From Ahaetulla prasina (taxonomy: Eukaryota; Chordata; Lepidosauria; Squamata; Colubridae), in assembly GCF_028640845.1 (NCBI RefSeq), contig NC_080542.1, positions 18,828,283 through 18,892,282 of the forward strand: a stretch of DNA of 64,000 nucleotides. Direction: 5' to 3'. Position 1 is the first letter of the stretch; each line of letters begins with the position of its first letter. A model generated the notes under the pieces. It saw only the letters and a list, made by a program, of their open reading frames with translations. It searched no databases and was not told where the DNA came from. The position numbers and the translations under genes are program-made. Below are positions 20,961 through 31,966 of this stretch, piece after piece.

Positions 20961-21274
20961 ATTCTGGTCACATGCAATTATCTGCAACGATCCTTGAGGT
21001 AGGTTGGACTAAAAGAGGGTGATTGATCCAAAGTTCTGCAGGGAGCTTCTGTGGCTGGAGGGTGATTAGAAACTAGGTCTCCCTGCTCCTTAACCAACAT
21101 TTAACCTTATCAATCTAGATAGATCTGCAGGACTATGGTCCTCTGAATGCTTTTTCTATCTGTTCCAACAGCTTTTTTCTTACCTTCTTTTTCATTTGTA
21201 GATCATGCCATAAATTTCCAAATGAGTATTCCACGCTTTTGATGTGCTCCCAGATTGCACCCTAGCATACTTTG
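20961..21274. other. Flank of the Gypsy element
   Basis: No repeat or gene recognised; it ends in the 5-bp target site ctttg (21270-21274). Confidence 0.4.
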
Positions 21275-21452
21275 TGTAATGTATCTTTAAATGTTGTGGC
21301 GGGAAAAAAGCACGTTGCTGATTGGTTGAAGCCTCCGGCTAAATTGTATTTAAGGAGAGGTTTTTCCCAGCCCGGGTTGCTGGGTTCATCATATAGTAAA
21401 GAGCTGTTGTCACTATCCTGGTCTCCTGCCTCGTTATTGCCCGAATCTAACA
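21275..21452 (+). repeat. Gypsy-1 5' LTR
   Basis: 178 bp, TG...CA. It contains gattggttga (CCAAT box inverted), a TATA-like gtatttaagg, and agtaaagagctg downstream. It should act as promoter and polyadenylation region. Confidence 0.95.
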
Positions 21453-21453
21453 C

Positions 21454-21470
21454 TGGCGACGAAGGTGGGA
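21454..21470 (+). other. Gypsy-1 primer binding site
   Basis: TGGCGACGAAGGTGGGA lies one base after the LTR. The initial TGG pairs with a tRNA CCA end. I cannot name the tRNA. Gypsy-2 has the same site with a small change. Confidence 0.8.
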
Positions 21471-21551
21471 TCTCGAGGCTAAGAGCGCCAGGAAAAGAGC
21501 TGAACTCACCAGGAAGACGCGAACCCAGCAAAACAAGGGCGGAAAGCAGCG

Positions 21552-22640
21552 ATGTCCGGCTACACACCGCCAGCGCCATTCGACCCAGCCAAAGAGAAAT
21601 GGGGGTCATACATGGCTCGCTTCGAGTGTTTCCTCGAAGCAAACGAACTTCAAGGGGTTTCCGACAACAGGAAACGAGCCTACTTTCTGAGCCACTGCGG
21701 TCCAGAAGTTTTCGACACCGCAGAATCCCTGGCTGAGCCAACGCCGGTACAGTCGGTACCGTGGCAAACTCTACAAACTCTGCTGAAAGCGCATTTCGCA
21801 CCGATGCCATCCAAGTATGTGCAACGGTTTGAATTCGGGGAGCGCAGACAGCAAGAAGGCGAGTCCATTAGTGCATACATGGCCGCCCTAAGAAAAGCCT
21901 CAAAACATTGCGAGTATCGAGACTTGGACGAGGCATTGCTGGAGCAACTCATCCGCGGGGTCAGGGACATCCGTTTGCGGAGGCGGCTGCTGGCTAAAAG
22001 CAACCTAACGCTGGCAAATGCCCTGGACGAAGCCAGGGCTCACGAGATGTCCACCCAAGCGGCAGAGACCTTACAAAAGCAGGTCACACCAACGGCTGGT
22101 GCGAAATCAACCCCGGTCTACAGTGAAGAGGTCCAGGCTGAATCGGAGGGGGAGGACGAGGAAGGAGTCTTCCACACCGGGAGGCCGGAGAAAGACGACC
22201 GGGGCGACTGCGCGAGTTGCGGAGGGCAACACCAACGACAACAATGCAGATTTAAAGATGCAACATGTCGGCGATGCGAAAGGAAGGGGCACCTAGCACA
22301 GGTCTGTCGAGCTCCCCAACCTTCCCGCCAAAAATTCAAACCAGCCAATCAGAGCGCGGGAACGACGAAGTGGCCCGCGAGTGGTCAGTTTAAAAAAGGC
22401 GCAAAATTAAACCAAACTGTCGTGAGAGTGGGTCACGCATCAACTCGCCTAGAAAAGAAAATCTTCACAAAAGCAAAAATTGAGGGGGTGCCGTGCCGAC
22501 TGGAGGTGGACACCGGCTCATCGATCACGATCATGTCCTGGGACAACCTCGTGAGAGCCTTACCCGTCATCGCAAAGCGCAAGCTGCAACCACAAAGACT
22601 AAAAGTACAGGACTACCAGGGGAATCGCATCCCTGTTTGA
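21552..22640 (+). CDS. Gypsy-1 Gag with nucleocapsid and start of protease
   Basis: The frame starts at ATG 21552, the first in the leader after the PBS, and has 362 codons. The Gag matrix/capsid-like part occupies residues 1-190 (WGSYMARFECFLEANELQG, FGERRQQEGESISAYMAAL). A CCHC zinc knuckle follows (CRRCERKGHLAQVC, CX2CX4HX4C) near residue 240. The retropepsin active site VDTGSSIT lies near residue 320 (DTG at 22509-22517). The frame ends at TGA 22638-22640, inside the protease fold and beyond DTG. The following pol is in the same frame with no other stop. The Gypsy-2 copy has CGA at this position, so the stop looks like a C-to-T change at a CpG rather than a designed readthrough site. Confidence 0.9.
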   Translation: MSGYTPPAPFDPAKEKWGSYMARFECFLEANELQGVSDNRKRAYFLSHCGPEVFDTAESLAEPTPVQSVPWQTLQTLLKAHFAPMPSKYVQRFEFGERRQQEGESISAYMAALRKASKHCEYRDLDEALLEQLIRGVRDIRLRRRLLAKSNLTLANALDEARAHEMSTQAAETLQKQVTPTAGAKSTPVYSEEVQAESEGEDEEGVFHTGRPEKDDRGDCASCGGQHQRQQCRFKDATCRRCERKGHLAQVCRAPQPSRQKFKPANQSAGTTKWPASGQFKKGAKLNQTVVRVGHASTRLEKKIFTKAKIEGVPCRLEVDTGSSITIMSWDNLVRALPVIAKRKLQPQRLKVQDYQGNRIPV

Positions 22641-25604
22641 GGGGTAACGTCCGTCCACGTCGAATATGGACACTACAAGAAAACTCTGCCCATCACCATC
22701 GTCGATGGGACCCTGCCAAGCTTGTTGGGACTGGACTGGTTCCGAGCATTGGGCATGGGAGTGACCGGAATCTTCAGAAACGAAGTCGACCTCAAAGACA
22801 CACTCACGAAGGAGTTTGGGGACGTTTTCAAAGACTGCCTGGGCAAGTACAAGGGGACCCCTATATCCTTTAACTTAGACCCCCAAGTTGCCCCTATCCG
22901 CCTAAAGGCTAGGAGGGTCCCGTTCGCCCTAAAGCCCAGGATTGACAGGGAACTGGACAAACTAGTAAACCAGGGAATTCTAGTGCCAGTTGACCATGCT
23001 AAGTGGGAGACCCCTATAGTCACCCCAGTCAAACCGGACGGATCGGTCCGGATTTGTGCTGACTACAAGGCAACACTTAACAAAGCGTTGCAAAAGAGTG
23101 CTTACCCCGTTCCGGTGGTACAGCACTTGCTGCACTCAATGGGGCAAGGGCAAGTTTTTGCCAAGCTAGACCTGGCCCAAGCCTATCAACAGCTGCCCAT
23201 AGACAGCAGCACAGCCGAAGCGCAGACAATCGTGACTCACAGAGGGGCGTTCAAGTGTACCCGATTGCAGTTTGGGGTCAGTGTAGCTCCAGGGTTATTT
23301 CAGAACCTGATGGAGCGGCTATTGCAGGGCCTCCCAGGGGTGGTACCATACTTTGACGATGTACTGGTATCCGCTGAAAATCTAGAGGAATTAGGGGTAA
23401 GGCTGCGAAAAGTTTTGGGAATTTTCCGGTCTGCCGGTCTCACGGTTAAACTAAGCAAATGCCAAATCGGGGTTGAGTCTGTGGAATTCCTGGGCTACCG
23501 GATAGACAGGGAAGGGATTCACCCCACTGAGAGCAAGGTACGGGCCATCAGGAAGGCCCCGGTTCCAAAAACCAAAACAGAGTTACAGGCATTCTTAGGT
23601 CTGGTCAACTTCTACGCAGTATTCTTAAAGAATAAGGCAACAGTAGCCAAGCCGCTGCATAAATTACTTGCAAAGTCGGCTGCATGGTCTTGGGGAAAGG
23701 CGGAAGCTAGGGCATTCGAAGGGGTAAAGAATCTCCTAACGAGTGATAGCCTCCTTATCCAATACAATGGCACGCTGCCATTAGTGTTAAGCTGCGATGC
23801 ATCTCCCTATGGGGTGGGGGCTGTGCTCAGCCACCGGTTACCAAATGGCACAGAAGCCCCTATTGCATACTACTCCCGAACCATGTCATCAACTGAAAGG
23901 AATTATAGCCAGCTTGATAAGGAAGCCTTGGCTATAGTCTCAGGGGTGAAGAAATTCCATGAGTATGTATTTGGTCGTGATTTTGAAATCATCACGGACC
24001 ATAGACCTTTGCTAGGTCTGCTGGCAGGCGACCGCCCAACGCCCGTGGCACTTTCGCCAAGACTGACCCGATGGACTATCTTCCTGGCAGCGTATTCTTA
24101 CAAATTGCTACACCGGCCAGGAAAGGAATTAGGGCATGCAGACGCACTGAGCAGATGCCCGTTACCAGAGACTATTGAAGACCCCACTCCGGGGATACCA
24201 GTTCTGCTAATTGACTCTTTGGACTCTGGCCCAGTCACATCCAAAGAGGTGGCTCGGGCTTCGTATAAGGACATTACAATAAGAACTGTAATTGGTTGGG
24301 TACAAAGAGGTTGGCCCGCTGCGCCGGGCGAGCGTTTTAAAGAGTTTGTAAAAAAACGTGGGGAACTCTCGGCTCAAGGGGGGTGCCTGCTATGGGGGGA
24401 TCGAGTGGTGATCCCAGAGAAATTGAGAAAAAAGGTATTGGATCTCCTTCACGAAGGTCACCCAGGGATCGTGAGGATGAAGGGTCTAGCGAGAAGCTAT
24501 GTGTGGTGGCCCTTAATGGACTCAGAAATTGCTGAGAGGGTAGGGAAATGTCAGGCCTGCCAGGAGTCCAGACCACTACCCCCAACGGCCCCGATTCGGG
24601 AATGGGAGAAACCCCAAGGGCCCTGGTCTAGGATCCACATCGATTTTGCCGGCCCCTTCCACGGCCAAACCTTTCTGGTGGTAGTCGATGCCTACTCCAA
24701 ATGGCTGGAAATCATTCTCATGAGATCCATGACAGCCGAGGCAGTGATCTCAGTCCTACGGCACCTATTTGTAACCCATGGGTTGCCCGACACGTTAGTA
24801 TCCGATAACGGCCCGCAATTCACGGCAACCCAGTTTGAGGGGTACTTGGCAGAAGAGGGCATCCGGCATGTCCTCTCGGCGCCTTTCCACCCTGCGACGA
24901 ATGGCCTTGCAGAACGTTCCGTCCGGAGCGCAAAAGAGGCATTGTCCAGAATCAAGCCAGGCGACTGGCAAACAAAAATCGATACCTTCCTGGCCGTCCA
25001 ACACAGAACCCCCTGTGTCACAACTGGCAGAAGCCCAGCAGAGTTATTAATGGGTCGGAAGCTCAGGTGCCCACTAGACCGTTTAAACCCGAACTACACA
25101 CCAGACGGTTACAAGGGGGCACTCGATAAAACAAGAGGGATGGCAATAGGCGACCGAGTGTGGGCACACAACTATAGCGAAGGCCCGACCTGGTTAGCAG
25201 GAAAAATCCTAGAAATAACAGGTCCCAAATCATATTTAGTGGAGATAAAGGATGGCCGGGTATGGAAGCGCCACATAGACCAAATAAGAAAACGCATAAC
25301 CGAACAACCCGAATTAGACGAAACAGGCCCTGACTATACAATGTTTGAATCCACAGCTGACTCAAACCCGGGGCAAACGCGGGACTTATCTGACTTCCAG
25401 GAGGTCCAGCGACGCCAACAGGTCCCGTCAGAAAACAGCAGGGACGACTCTGCAAATAATCCAGGGCCGGATGGCCTAGAAGAGGAGCTGAGAGGAACAG
25501 ACAGTCCCTCCGGTCAGCTCGACTCACTCCCAGAGAATGAATTGCGCAGGTCCGAAAGAGTCAGGAGACGCCCAGTCTACTTGCGTGATTACGTTGAAAA
25601 GTAA
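22641..25604 (+). CDS. Gypsy-1 Pol: protease end, RT, RNase H, integrase
   Basis: This continues the gag frame after the TGA, to TAA at 25602-25604. The RT contains VPVDHAKWETPIVTPVKPDG, FAKLDLAQAYQQLP and the catalytic YFDDVLV (about 23349). RNase H shows LSCDASPYGVGAVL, NYSQLDKEALAIV and IITDHRPL, with HADALSR. Integrase has an HHCC zinc-binding region (HEGHPG to CQACQ) and the catalytic triad in HIDFAGPF, VSDNGPQF and NGLAERSV. The C-terminal tail ends RRSERVRRRPVY. All catalytic residues are present. With the upstream stop, translation of Pol would need readthrough or supply in trans. Confidence 0.92.
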   Translation, partial: GVTSVHVEYGHYKKTLPITIVDGTLPSLLGLDWFRALGMGVTGIFRNEVDLKDTLTKEFGDVFKDCLGKYKGTPISFNLDPQVAPIRLKARRVPFALKPRIDRELDKLVNQGILVPVDHAKWETPIVTPVKPDGSVRICADYKATLNKALQKSAYPVPVVQHLLHSMGQGQVFAKLDLAQAYQQLPIDSSTAEAQTIVTHRGAFKCTRLQFGVSVAPGLFQNLMERLLQGLPGVVPYFDDVLVSAENLEELGVRLRKVLGIFRSAGLTVKLSKCQIGVESVEFLGYRIDREGIHPTESKVRAIRKAPVPKTKTELQAFLGLVNFYAVFLKNKATVAKPLHKLLAKSAAWSWGKAEARAFEGVKNLLTSDSLLIQYNGTLPLVLSCDASPYGVGAVLSHRLPNGTEAPIAYYSRTMSSTERNYSQLDKEALAIVSGVKKFHEYVFGRDFEIITDHRPLLGLLAGDRPTPVALSPRLTRWTIFLAAYSYKLLHRPGKELGHADALSRCPLPETIEDPTPGIPVLLIDSLDSGPVTSKEVARASYKDITIRTVIGWVQRGWPAAPGERFKEFVKKRGELSAQGGCLLWGDRVVIPEKLRKKVLDLLHEGHPGIVRMKGLARSYVWWPLMDSEIAERVGKCQACQESRPLPPTAPIREWEKPQGPWSRIHIDFAGPFHGQTFLVVVDAYSKWLEIILMRSMTAEAVISVLRHLFVTHGLPDTLVSDNGPQFTATQFEGYLAEEGIRHVLSAPFHPATNGLAERSVRSAKEALSRIKPGDWQTKIDTFLAVQHRTPCVTTGRSPAELLMGRKLRCPLDRLNPNYTPDGYKGALDKTRGMAIGDRVWAHNYSEGPTWLAGKILEITGPKSYLVEIKDGRVWKRHIDQIRKRITEQPELDETGPDYTMFESTADSNPGQTRDLSDFQEVQRRQQVPSENSRDDSANNPGPDGLEEELRGTDSPSGQLDSLPENELRRSERVRRRPVYLRDYVEK

Positions 25605-25641
25605 TATGTAAATCTCATGTAAATAATGGTAAAGTGTTTTC

Positions 25642-25655
25642 TGGGAGGGAAGGAG
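25642..25655 (+). other. Gypsy-1 polypurine tract
   Basis: Purine-rich gggagggaaggag directly abuts the 3' LTR, as expected for plus-strand priming. The same tract abuts the 3' LTR of Gypsy-2. Confidence 0.8.
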
Positions 25656-25833
25656 TGTAATGTATATTTAAATGTTGTGGCGGGAAAAAAGCACGTTGCT
25701 GATTGGTTGAAGCCTCCGGCTAAACTGTATTTAAGGAGAGGTTTTTCCCAGCCCGGGTTGCTGGGTTCACCATATAGTAAAGAGCTGTTGTCACTATCCT
25801 GGTCTCCTGCCTTGTTATTGCCCGAATCTAACA
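25656..25833 (+). repeat. Gypsy-1 3' LTR
   Basis: 178 bp, four substitutions relative to the 5' LTR, followed by TSD ctttg. Confidence 0.95.
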
Positions 25834-25897
25834 CTTTGCCTTATCATGGTTTGATTCGAATCATGGTTTGATTCAAATCCTCGTTCCCAATAGGCCA

Positions 25898-25975
25898 AAC
25901 CAGTTTTTCAAACTTTCTCACTGCTGAGGAATTCTGGGAGCTGAAGTCCATTCATCTTAAAATTGATAAGCTTTT
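25898..25975 (-). mobile_element. Palindromic MITE, single arm
   Basis: gaggaattctgggagctgaa then gtccattcatcttaaaattg is one arm of the hairpin family. Confidence 0.55.
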
Positions 25976-26418
25976 TAAAATATGGGCTAAAGTACAATGG
26001 CCTAAAATGATTGTTGCTAAAGAAGTTGCTAAGCAAAATCAACCCAGTTGCTATTGATGGATGGTCACTCCCTTTATTTATTTGTCAGTTTATATCGTTT
26101 CATAAAACAAGTGATACTTTTTCGTAGGAACTGAGATAGCCATGGTGTTCCCACTGATGTCATAACCTGAAGCTCATCCAAAGAATTTCCACCCACCCTC
26201 TGTGACTTCAATGGAAAAAAATGCACAATTATCATTCATAAAGACAGCCACACTTCCATTCAGTAACAATGCTCTTTTTTTTCCTCTGCTATGGCAGATT
26301 ATACAGATTGCCTGAAACATCTCCTAGTTTTTATATCGTATCTGAATGCTGCCCCCTTGTGGACCAGTTGCACAACAACTGACTCATGATCTTCAATCTG
26401 CTAGACTAGAGTCTAGAC
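25976..26418. other. No recognisable gene or repeat
   Basis: AT-rich DNA ending in the hAT target gtctagac (26411-26418). Confidence 0.35.
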
Positions 26419-27227
26419 CCATGATGGCGAACTTATGGTACGTGTGCCAGAGATGGCACACAGAGCCCACTCTGTGGGCACTTGTACTGTTGCCAGCTGC
26501 TCTTTGTGCCACAGTGGTGAAATCTGAAGCAGTTTACTACTGGTTTACTGGTTGCACGTGTGCTGCATGCACACATGCGCAGTGAGCACCATGCACCAAA
26601 TGCGAGGTGTGCATGCACATGCATGCAATGCATGCCAAAAGGAGGCATCAGGGTGATCTGTGACAATTTTTTTTACTTTTAAAAGCATTTTTTTAACAAC
26701 CTATTCAGCCAAATAGATTGTAAAAAAATGCTTTTAAAAGTAAAAAAAAGGATTTGACGATTGCGCGGCTTAGCTGTGATCATTGGAGCCTTTTTTTAAC
26801 CTTTTAAAATCCTTTTTTAAAAGAAGTGGCAAGTGGGCGACCGGGCGATTGGGTGGGCATCGGCGGGGGGGGGCAGGGATTTTTGCTACCGGTTCTCTGA
26901 ACCACCCGCTGCCATCGCTACCGGATCGCCTGATCCGGTCTGAACTGGGAGCAATTTACCCCTGGTGTCCTGCCCAGCTGGTCTTTGTGGACACTGAAGC
27001 ACCTGAAAATGGCCTGAAAATGGCCCCAAAAACGGCCTGAAAACAGCCTGGAAAACAGCCTGAAAATGGCCCAAAAAACAGCCCAAAAAAGGCCCCAAAC
27101 ACAGGCATGTGCACCAGCCAACTGGTGTTTGGGTTTCCAGAGCTCTGGCACACCCACACCCACACGCACATGCATGCACGCATGTTCCGGTTTGGGCACT
27201 TGGTGCCGAAAAGATTTGCCATCACTG
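26419..27227 (+). mobile_element. hAT element with a second hAT nested inside
   Basis: Outer ends CCATGATGGCGAA and a closing TTTGCCATCACTG. Flanks gtctagac and ctctagac agree at 7 of 8 and match the nTCTAGAn hAT target. An inner unit spans about 26512-26964 (CAGTGGTGAAATC to ATTTACCCCTG) without a clear TSD. Short tandem repeats of the CCTGAAAATGGCC type fill about 27000-27100. Confidence 0.75.
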
Positions 27228-27468
27228 CTCTAGACAGTCATTCAAATAAATTTTCTCTATGCTGGAGACTTCCAGATGCTGTTGGTTCCCATAAAATCCC
27301 ACAAGCAAAATTAGCTATGAATTTTGTGGGAGCAAGGGTTTTTTGGGTAACCAACCCCAATAAGTTGAATCAATATGGAAATTGAAATCTTGCTGTGTTT
27401 AAGGCTTAATTTCCATATTGGGGCCCAGTATATCTAGTAAAATTTTGACTATCTTGTAGGCATTCACC

Positions 27469-27734
27469 CAGTGGTGAAATCCAACTTTTTAAAATATCGG
27501 TTCTGTGGGCGTGGTTTGGTGGGCGTGGTGTGGCTTGGAGGGCGTAGCTTGGTGGGCATGATAGGGGAAGGATACTGCAAAATCTCCATTCCCTCCCCAC
27601 TCTGGGGCCAGCCAGAGGTGGCATTTGACGGTTCTTTGAAGTACTCAAAATTTCTGCTACCAGTTCTCTAAACTACTCAAAATTTCTGCTACAGGTCTCC
27701 AGAACTTGCCAGAACCTGCTGGATTTCACCCCTG
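27469..27734 (-). mobile_element. hAT-type MITE
   Basis: Ends CAGTGGTGAAATCC and GGATTTCACCCCTG with a perfect 8-bp TSD cattcacc at 27461-27468 and 27735-27742. It is an inverted relative of the copies at 571 and 9826. Confidence 0.9.
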
Positions 27735-28436
27735 CATTCACCCCAAATAACTGCAATGCTGAGAGTGCATTAAAGTAACTAACCCGATTGATCCTGCTTA
27801 CCCCAATCACACCAGCCTTCAGGATACTCATGACGAGCCACCATCTTTTTTTAACCTATTTACAAAATACTGCATTGTATTAACTGAGAAAAGGCGCTAA
27901 CAGTCCATCAACTGACTGGTGCAATTGACAGGTGGAAGCAGAAGAACTTCACTTGCTTAGCATAACCGTTTATATGAGGAGAGCTGAGATTGGAAATTTT
28001 GACTTCCTTTTCTCCTGTTGGGACATCTCTGTCAGTGAAGGAGCAAAGCAATGAGCAGTAAAAAAAAAAAAAAGTAGAAGTGGAGACCAGGGGAAAAAAA
28101 ACACCTGGTTGTCTCCCATCCAAGTCCTAAAAAAACAGGAGTCATCTTAGCAGCTGAGCCCAAAGTTATGAAGAAACTCGAGGAAAACAGCAATCCTCCT
28201 CCATCCTGGATGTTTAGAGATGTGGACTACACCAGCCATAATTCCCAGGCAGACTGATTTTCTTAGCTGAGGACACTGGGACTTTAATTCTAAGACATCT
28301 GAAGGAGACTGAATTGTGAACAGTGAGAGCAATAAGTGAGAAGCACTATTTGTAATTTCCTGGCATTCAGTGCTAAAAAGTACTGCATGGAAAATTCACC
28401 ACTCAAACATCTTTGGCAATTTCGAGTTTCTATGTA
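27735..28436. other. No recognisable gene or repeat
   Basis: Unclassified DNA with a poly(A) run near 28060. It ends in TA, the target of the next element. Confidence 0.35.
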
Positions 28437-28671
28437 CCCATGTTCCTCCGAAAATAAGACCGGGGCTTATTTTCTTTTGGGCTCAAAATAAGCACTAGGG
28501 CTTATTTTCAGGGGGTGTCTTTTTTTCCCCATGCACATGAGGCCCACTTCTGCTTGCTTGTAGGTAGGCAGGCCGCGTGGTGTGCTAGTGCCGCTGCCAT
28601 GAGGCAGGGGGGTGGAACTGCCTCACGCACCCTGCACTAGTTTACCTCAGGGCCCCTGCAGCCAGGCCACC

Positions 28672-28861
28672 TGTTAAGTTTGGGCAATAATGAGGCAGGA
28701 GACCAGGGTAGTGACAACAGCTCTTTAATATACAGTGAACCCAGCAACTAGTACTGAGGAAAAACCTCTCTTTATATATGTTTCAGCCGGCGGTTTCAAC
28801 CAATCAGCAACGTGCTAATTCCCGCCAAAACTCCCGCCAAAACTTTTAAAGATACATTACA
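28672..28861 (-). repeat. Gypsy-2 3' LTR
   Basis: 190 bp, bounded by TGTTAAG and ATTACA on the plus strand. It contains tttatatatg (TATA-like, inverted) and two copies of cccgccaaaa. Confidence 0.95.
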
Positions 28862-31800
28862 CTCCTTCCCTCCCAGAAGGCATTTTACCATTATTTACAT
28901 AATTTTAGCATATTATTTCTCTACGTAGTCATGCAGGTAAACTGCTTCCTAACCCTTCCGGACTCGCAGTTCACTTTCTGGGGTTGAGTCGAGCTGACCA
29001 GAGGGACTGCCTGCCTCGCAGCTCCTCCTCCGGCCATCCGCTTTGGATTACTTGCCGGTCGAGCCTACTGTCCTCGGAAGGACCGGAGGTGTCGCTGGAC
29101 CTCGCCTGAACCAGATAAGTTCCTGCTTTTCCCGGCTGGAGTCAGTTATGGGTTCAATCAATGAGTAGTCAGGCCTGCTCTGCTATCTCTGGTCTAGTGT
29201 TAATCCTATTCCTCAGCTGATCTATGTGACCTCCACACTCGGCCGCCCTCTATCTCTACAAGATAAGACTTGGGGCCCGTGGTGTCAATGATTGTTCCTT
29301 TAACCAGTTTGGGCCATCACCGTAATTGTGTGCCCATACAGGATTCCTATGGTTAGTTCCTTGTTTTGCCTGATATTGTTTTGTACCCGTCTGGCGTGTA
29401 ATTCGGGTTTAACCGGTCTAAGGGGCATCTTAGTTTTCGCCCATCAGTAGCTCCGCTGGGCTGCGCCAGTAGCTACACAAGGGGTTCTGTGTTGTACCGT
29501 TAGGAATGCATCAATTTTGATTGCCAATCACCCGGGCCGCTTCTTGACAATGCCTCTTCGCCCGGACGAAACGCTCAGCAAGGCCGTTCGTCGCAGGGTG
29601 GAAAGGCGCTGAGAGGGAATGTCGGATGCCCTCTTCTGCTAAGTACCCTCAAAAGTGTCGCGTGAACTGTGGCCCATTGTCTGACACGAGTGTCCGCAGC
29701 CCGCGAGCAAAGGTGCCTTAGTGCTGAAATGACAGCTTCAGCGGTTGTGGATTTCATTAGGATGATCTCCAGCCATTTGGAGAATGCATCCACCACTATT
29801 AGAAACGTTTGGCCATGGAAAGGGCCAGCGAAGTCTATGTGTATACGGGACCAAGGCTTTGGGGTTTCTCCCACTCCCGGACTGGGGCCGTTGGTGGTAG
29901 TGGTCTGGACTCCTGGCACCCTTGGCATTTGCCAACCTTGTCGCTAATCTCCTTGTCCATTAGGGGCCACCACACATAGCTTCTAGCTAAACCCTTCATT
30001 CTCACGATCCCAGGGTGACCTTCGTGCAGAAGTTCCAGAACTTTTTCCCGCAATTTCTCTGGAACTACCACCCTATCCCCCCAGAGCAGGCACCCCCCTT
30101 GCACCGATAATTCCCCGCTTTTCTTGACAAATTCTTTGAAACGCTCGCCCGGCGCAGCGGGCCACCCTCTTTGGACCCAACCAATTACAGTTCTCAAAGT
30201 AATGTCCCGGTATGACGCCCGAGCCACCTCCTTAGACGTGACTGGGCCAGAGTCCAGAGAGTCAATTAACAGTATGGGTGTCCCCGGAGTGGGGTCCTCG
30301 ATCGCCCCTGGCAGTGGGCATCTGCTTAACGTGTCCGCATGCCCCAACTCCTTTCCTGGCCGATGCCGCAGTTTATAGGAGTAGGCTGCTAAAAAGATAG
30401 TCCATCGGGTCAATCGGGGCGAGAGTGCCACAGGCGTTGGGCGGTCGCCAGCCAGTAACCCTAACAGTGGTCTGTGGTCTGTAACAATTTCAAAGTCTCT
30501 ACCAAAGACGTATTCGTGAAACTTTTTACCCTGAAACTATAGCTAGGGCTTCCTATCCAACTGACTATAGTTCCTCTCTGCCGAGGACATTGTTCTGGAG
30601 TAGAAGGCTATTGGGGCTTCTGTGCCATTTGGAAGCCTGTGGCTGAGCACAGCACCCACCCGTAGGGGAAGCATCGCAAACCAATACCAATGGCATTGTG
30701 CTATGATACTGGATCAGTAAACTATCGCCGAGAGTAGGTTTTTACTGCCTCGAATGCCCTAGCTTCCGCCTTTCCCCAAGACCAAACAGTATTCTTTCCC
30801 AGTAACTTATGTAGCGGCTCGGCAACGGTTGCCTTATTTTTCAAAAGACCGCAGAAAGTTCACTAGACCCAGGAATGCCTGTAGCTCTGTTTTGTTTTTG
30901 GCGCTGGAGCCTTTCTTATTGCCTTGACCTTGCTCTCAGTGGGGTGAATTCTTCCTTGTCTATTCTGTAGCCCAAGAACTCTACGGATTCTACCCCTATT
31001 TGGCATTTGTTCACTTTAACTTTTAGACCGCTGACCGAAAATGCCCAAAACTTTTCTCAAACGCCCCCAATTCTTCTAAATTTTCGGCTGATACCAATAC
31101 ATCATCAAAATAGGGACCACCCGGGAGCCCTTGCAGAAGTCGCTCCATTAAATTTTGAAATAGCCCAGGTGCCACACTCACCCCAAACTGTAACCGGGTA
31201 CACTTGAAAGCACCTCTGTGAGTCACAATTGTCTGGGCTTCGGCTGTGTTGGCGTCTACGGGCAGTTGTTGATAGGCTTGGGCCAAATCTAATTTGGCAA
31301 AAACGTGCCCTTGCCCCAGCGAGTGCAGCAAGTGTTGCACCACTGGGACCGGGTAAGCGCTTTTTTGCAAGGCTTTGTTTAAAGTTGCCTTGTAGTCAGC
31401 GCAGATTCTAACTGACCCATCTGGTTTCACTGGGGTGACGATTGGCGTCTCCCACTTTGCATGATCGACTGGCACTAGTATCCCCTGACTGACTAGTTTG
31501 TCTATCTCCCTGTCGATCTTGGGTTTAAGGGCAAAGGACCCTCCTTGCTTTTAACCGTATGGGGCTACCTGGGGTCTAAATTGAAAGAAATAGGGGTCCC
31601 TTGTACTTGCCCAGGCAGTCCTTGAAAACATCTTCGAATTCGTCCATGAGTGTGTCCTTTAGGTTAAAGTCATTTCTGTAGATGCCAGTCACTCCCATGC
31701 CCAATGCTCGAACCAGTCTAGTCCCAACAAGCTTGGCAGGGTCCCTTCGACCATCGTGATGGGCAGGGTTTTCTTGTGTGGTCCGTACTCGACGCGGACG

Positions 31801-31966
31801 GATGTTGTCCTCGAACAGGGATGCGATTCCTTGGTAGTCTTGAACTTTTAGCCGCTGTGTTTGCAGTTTGCGCTGGCGATGTTCGCAAAGCTGCAAAAGT
31901 GTCCCAGGACATGATTGTGATCGCTGACCCTGTGTCCACCTCCAGCCGCACGGCACTCCTTCAATT
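28862..31966 (-). pseudogene. Gypsy-2 pol remnants
   Basis: Minus-strand blocks in several frames. RT lies at 31023-31475 (PVDHAKWETPIVTPVKPDG, FAKLDLAQAYQQLP, PYFDDVLV) with a two-residue in-frame loss before YFDD. RNase H end and integrase zinc region lie at 29835-30431 (HADTLSRCPLP, HEGHPGIVRMKGLARSYVWW). The integrase core lies at 29575-29928 (HIDFAGPFHGQTF) and shifts frame before the second catalytic Asp. The region is colinear with Gypsy-1. Confidence 0.88.

Larger units (their letters stand above)
21275..25833 (+). mobile_element. Ty3/Gypsy LTR retrotransposon, near-intact (Gypsy-1)
   Basis: Two 178-bp LTRs (TGTAATGTAT at the start, CGAATCTAACA at the end) flank a gag-pol body. A perfect 5-bp TSD ctttg occurs at 21270-21274 and 25834-25838. 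The LTRs differ at 4 of 178 positions (about 2.2%), so the insertion is fairly recent. PBS and polypurine tract are both present. The only clear coding defect is an in-frame TGA at 22638-22640. Confidence 0.97.

Noticed and set aside
21262..21810. Minus-strand frames of 150-180 codons over Gypsy-1
   Set aside because: They are antisense shadows of the LTR and gag; no independent evidence.
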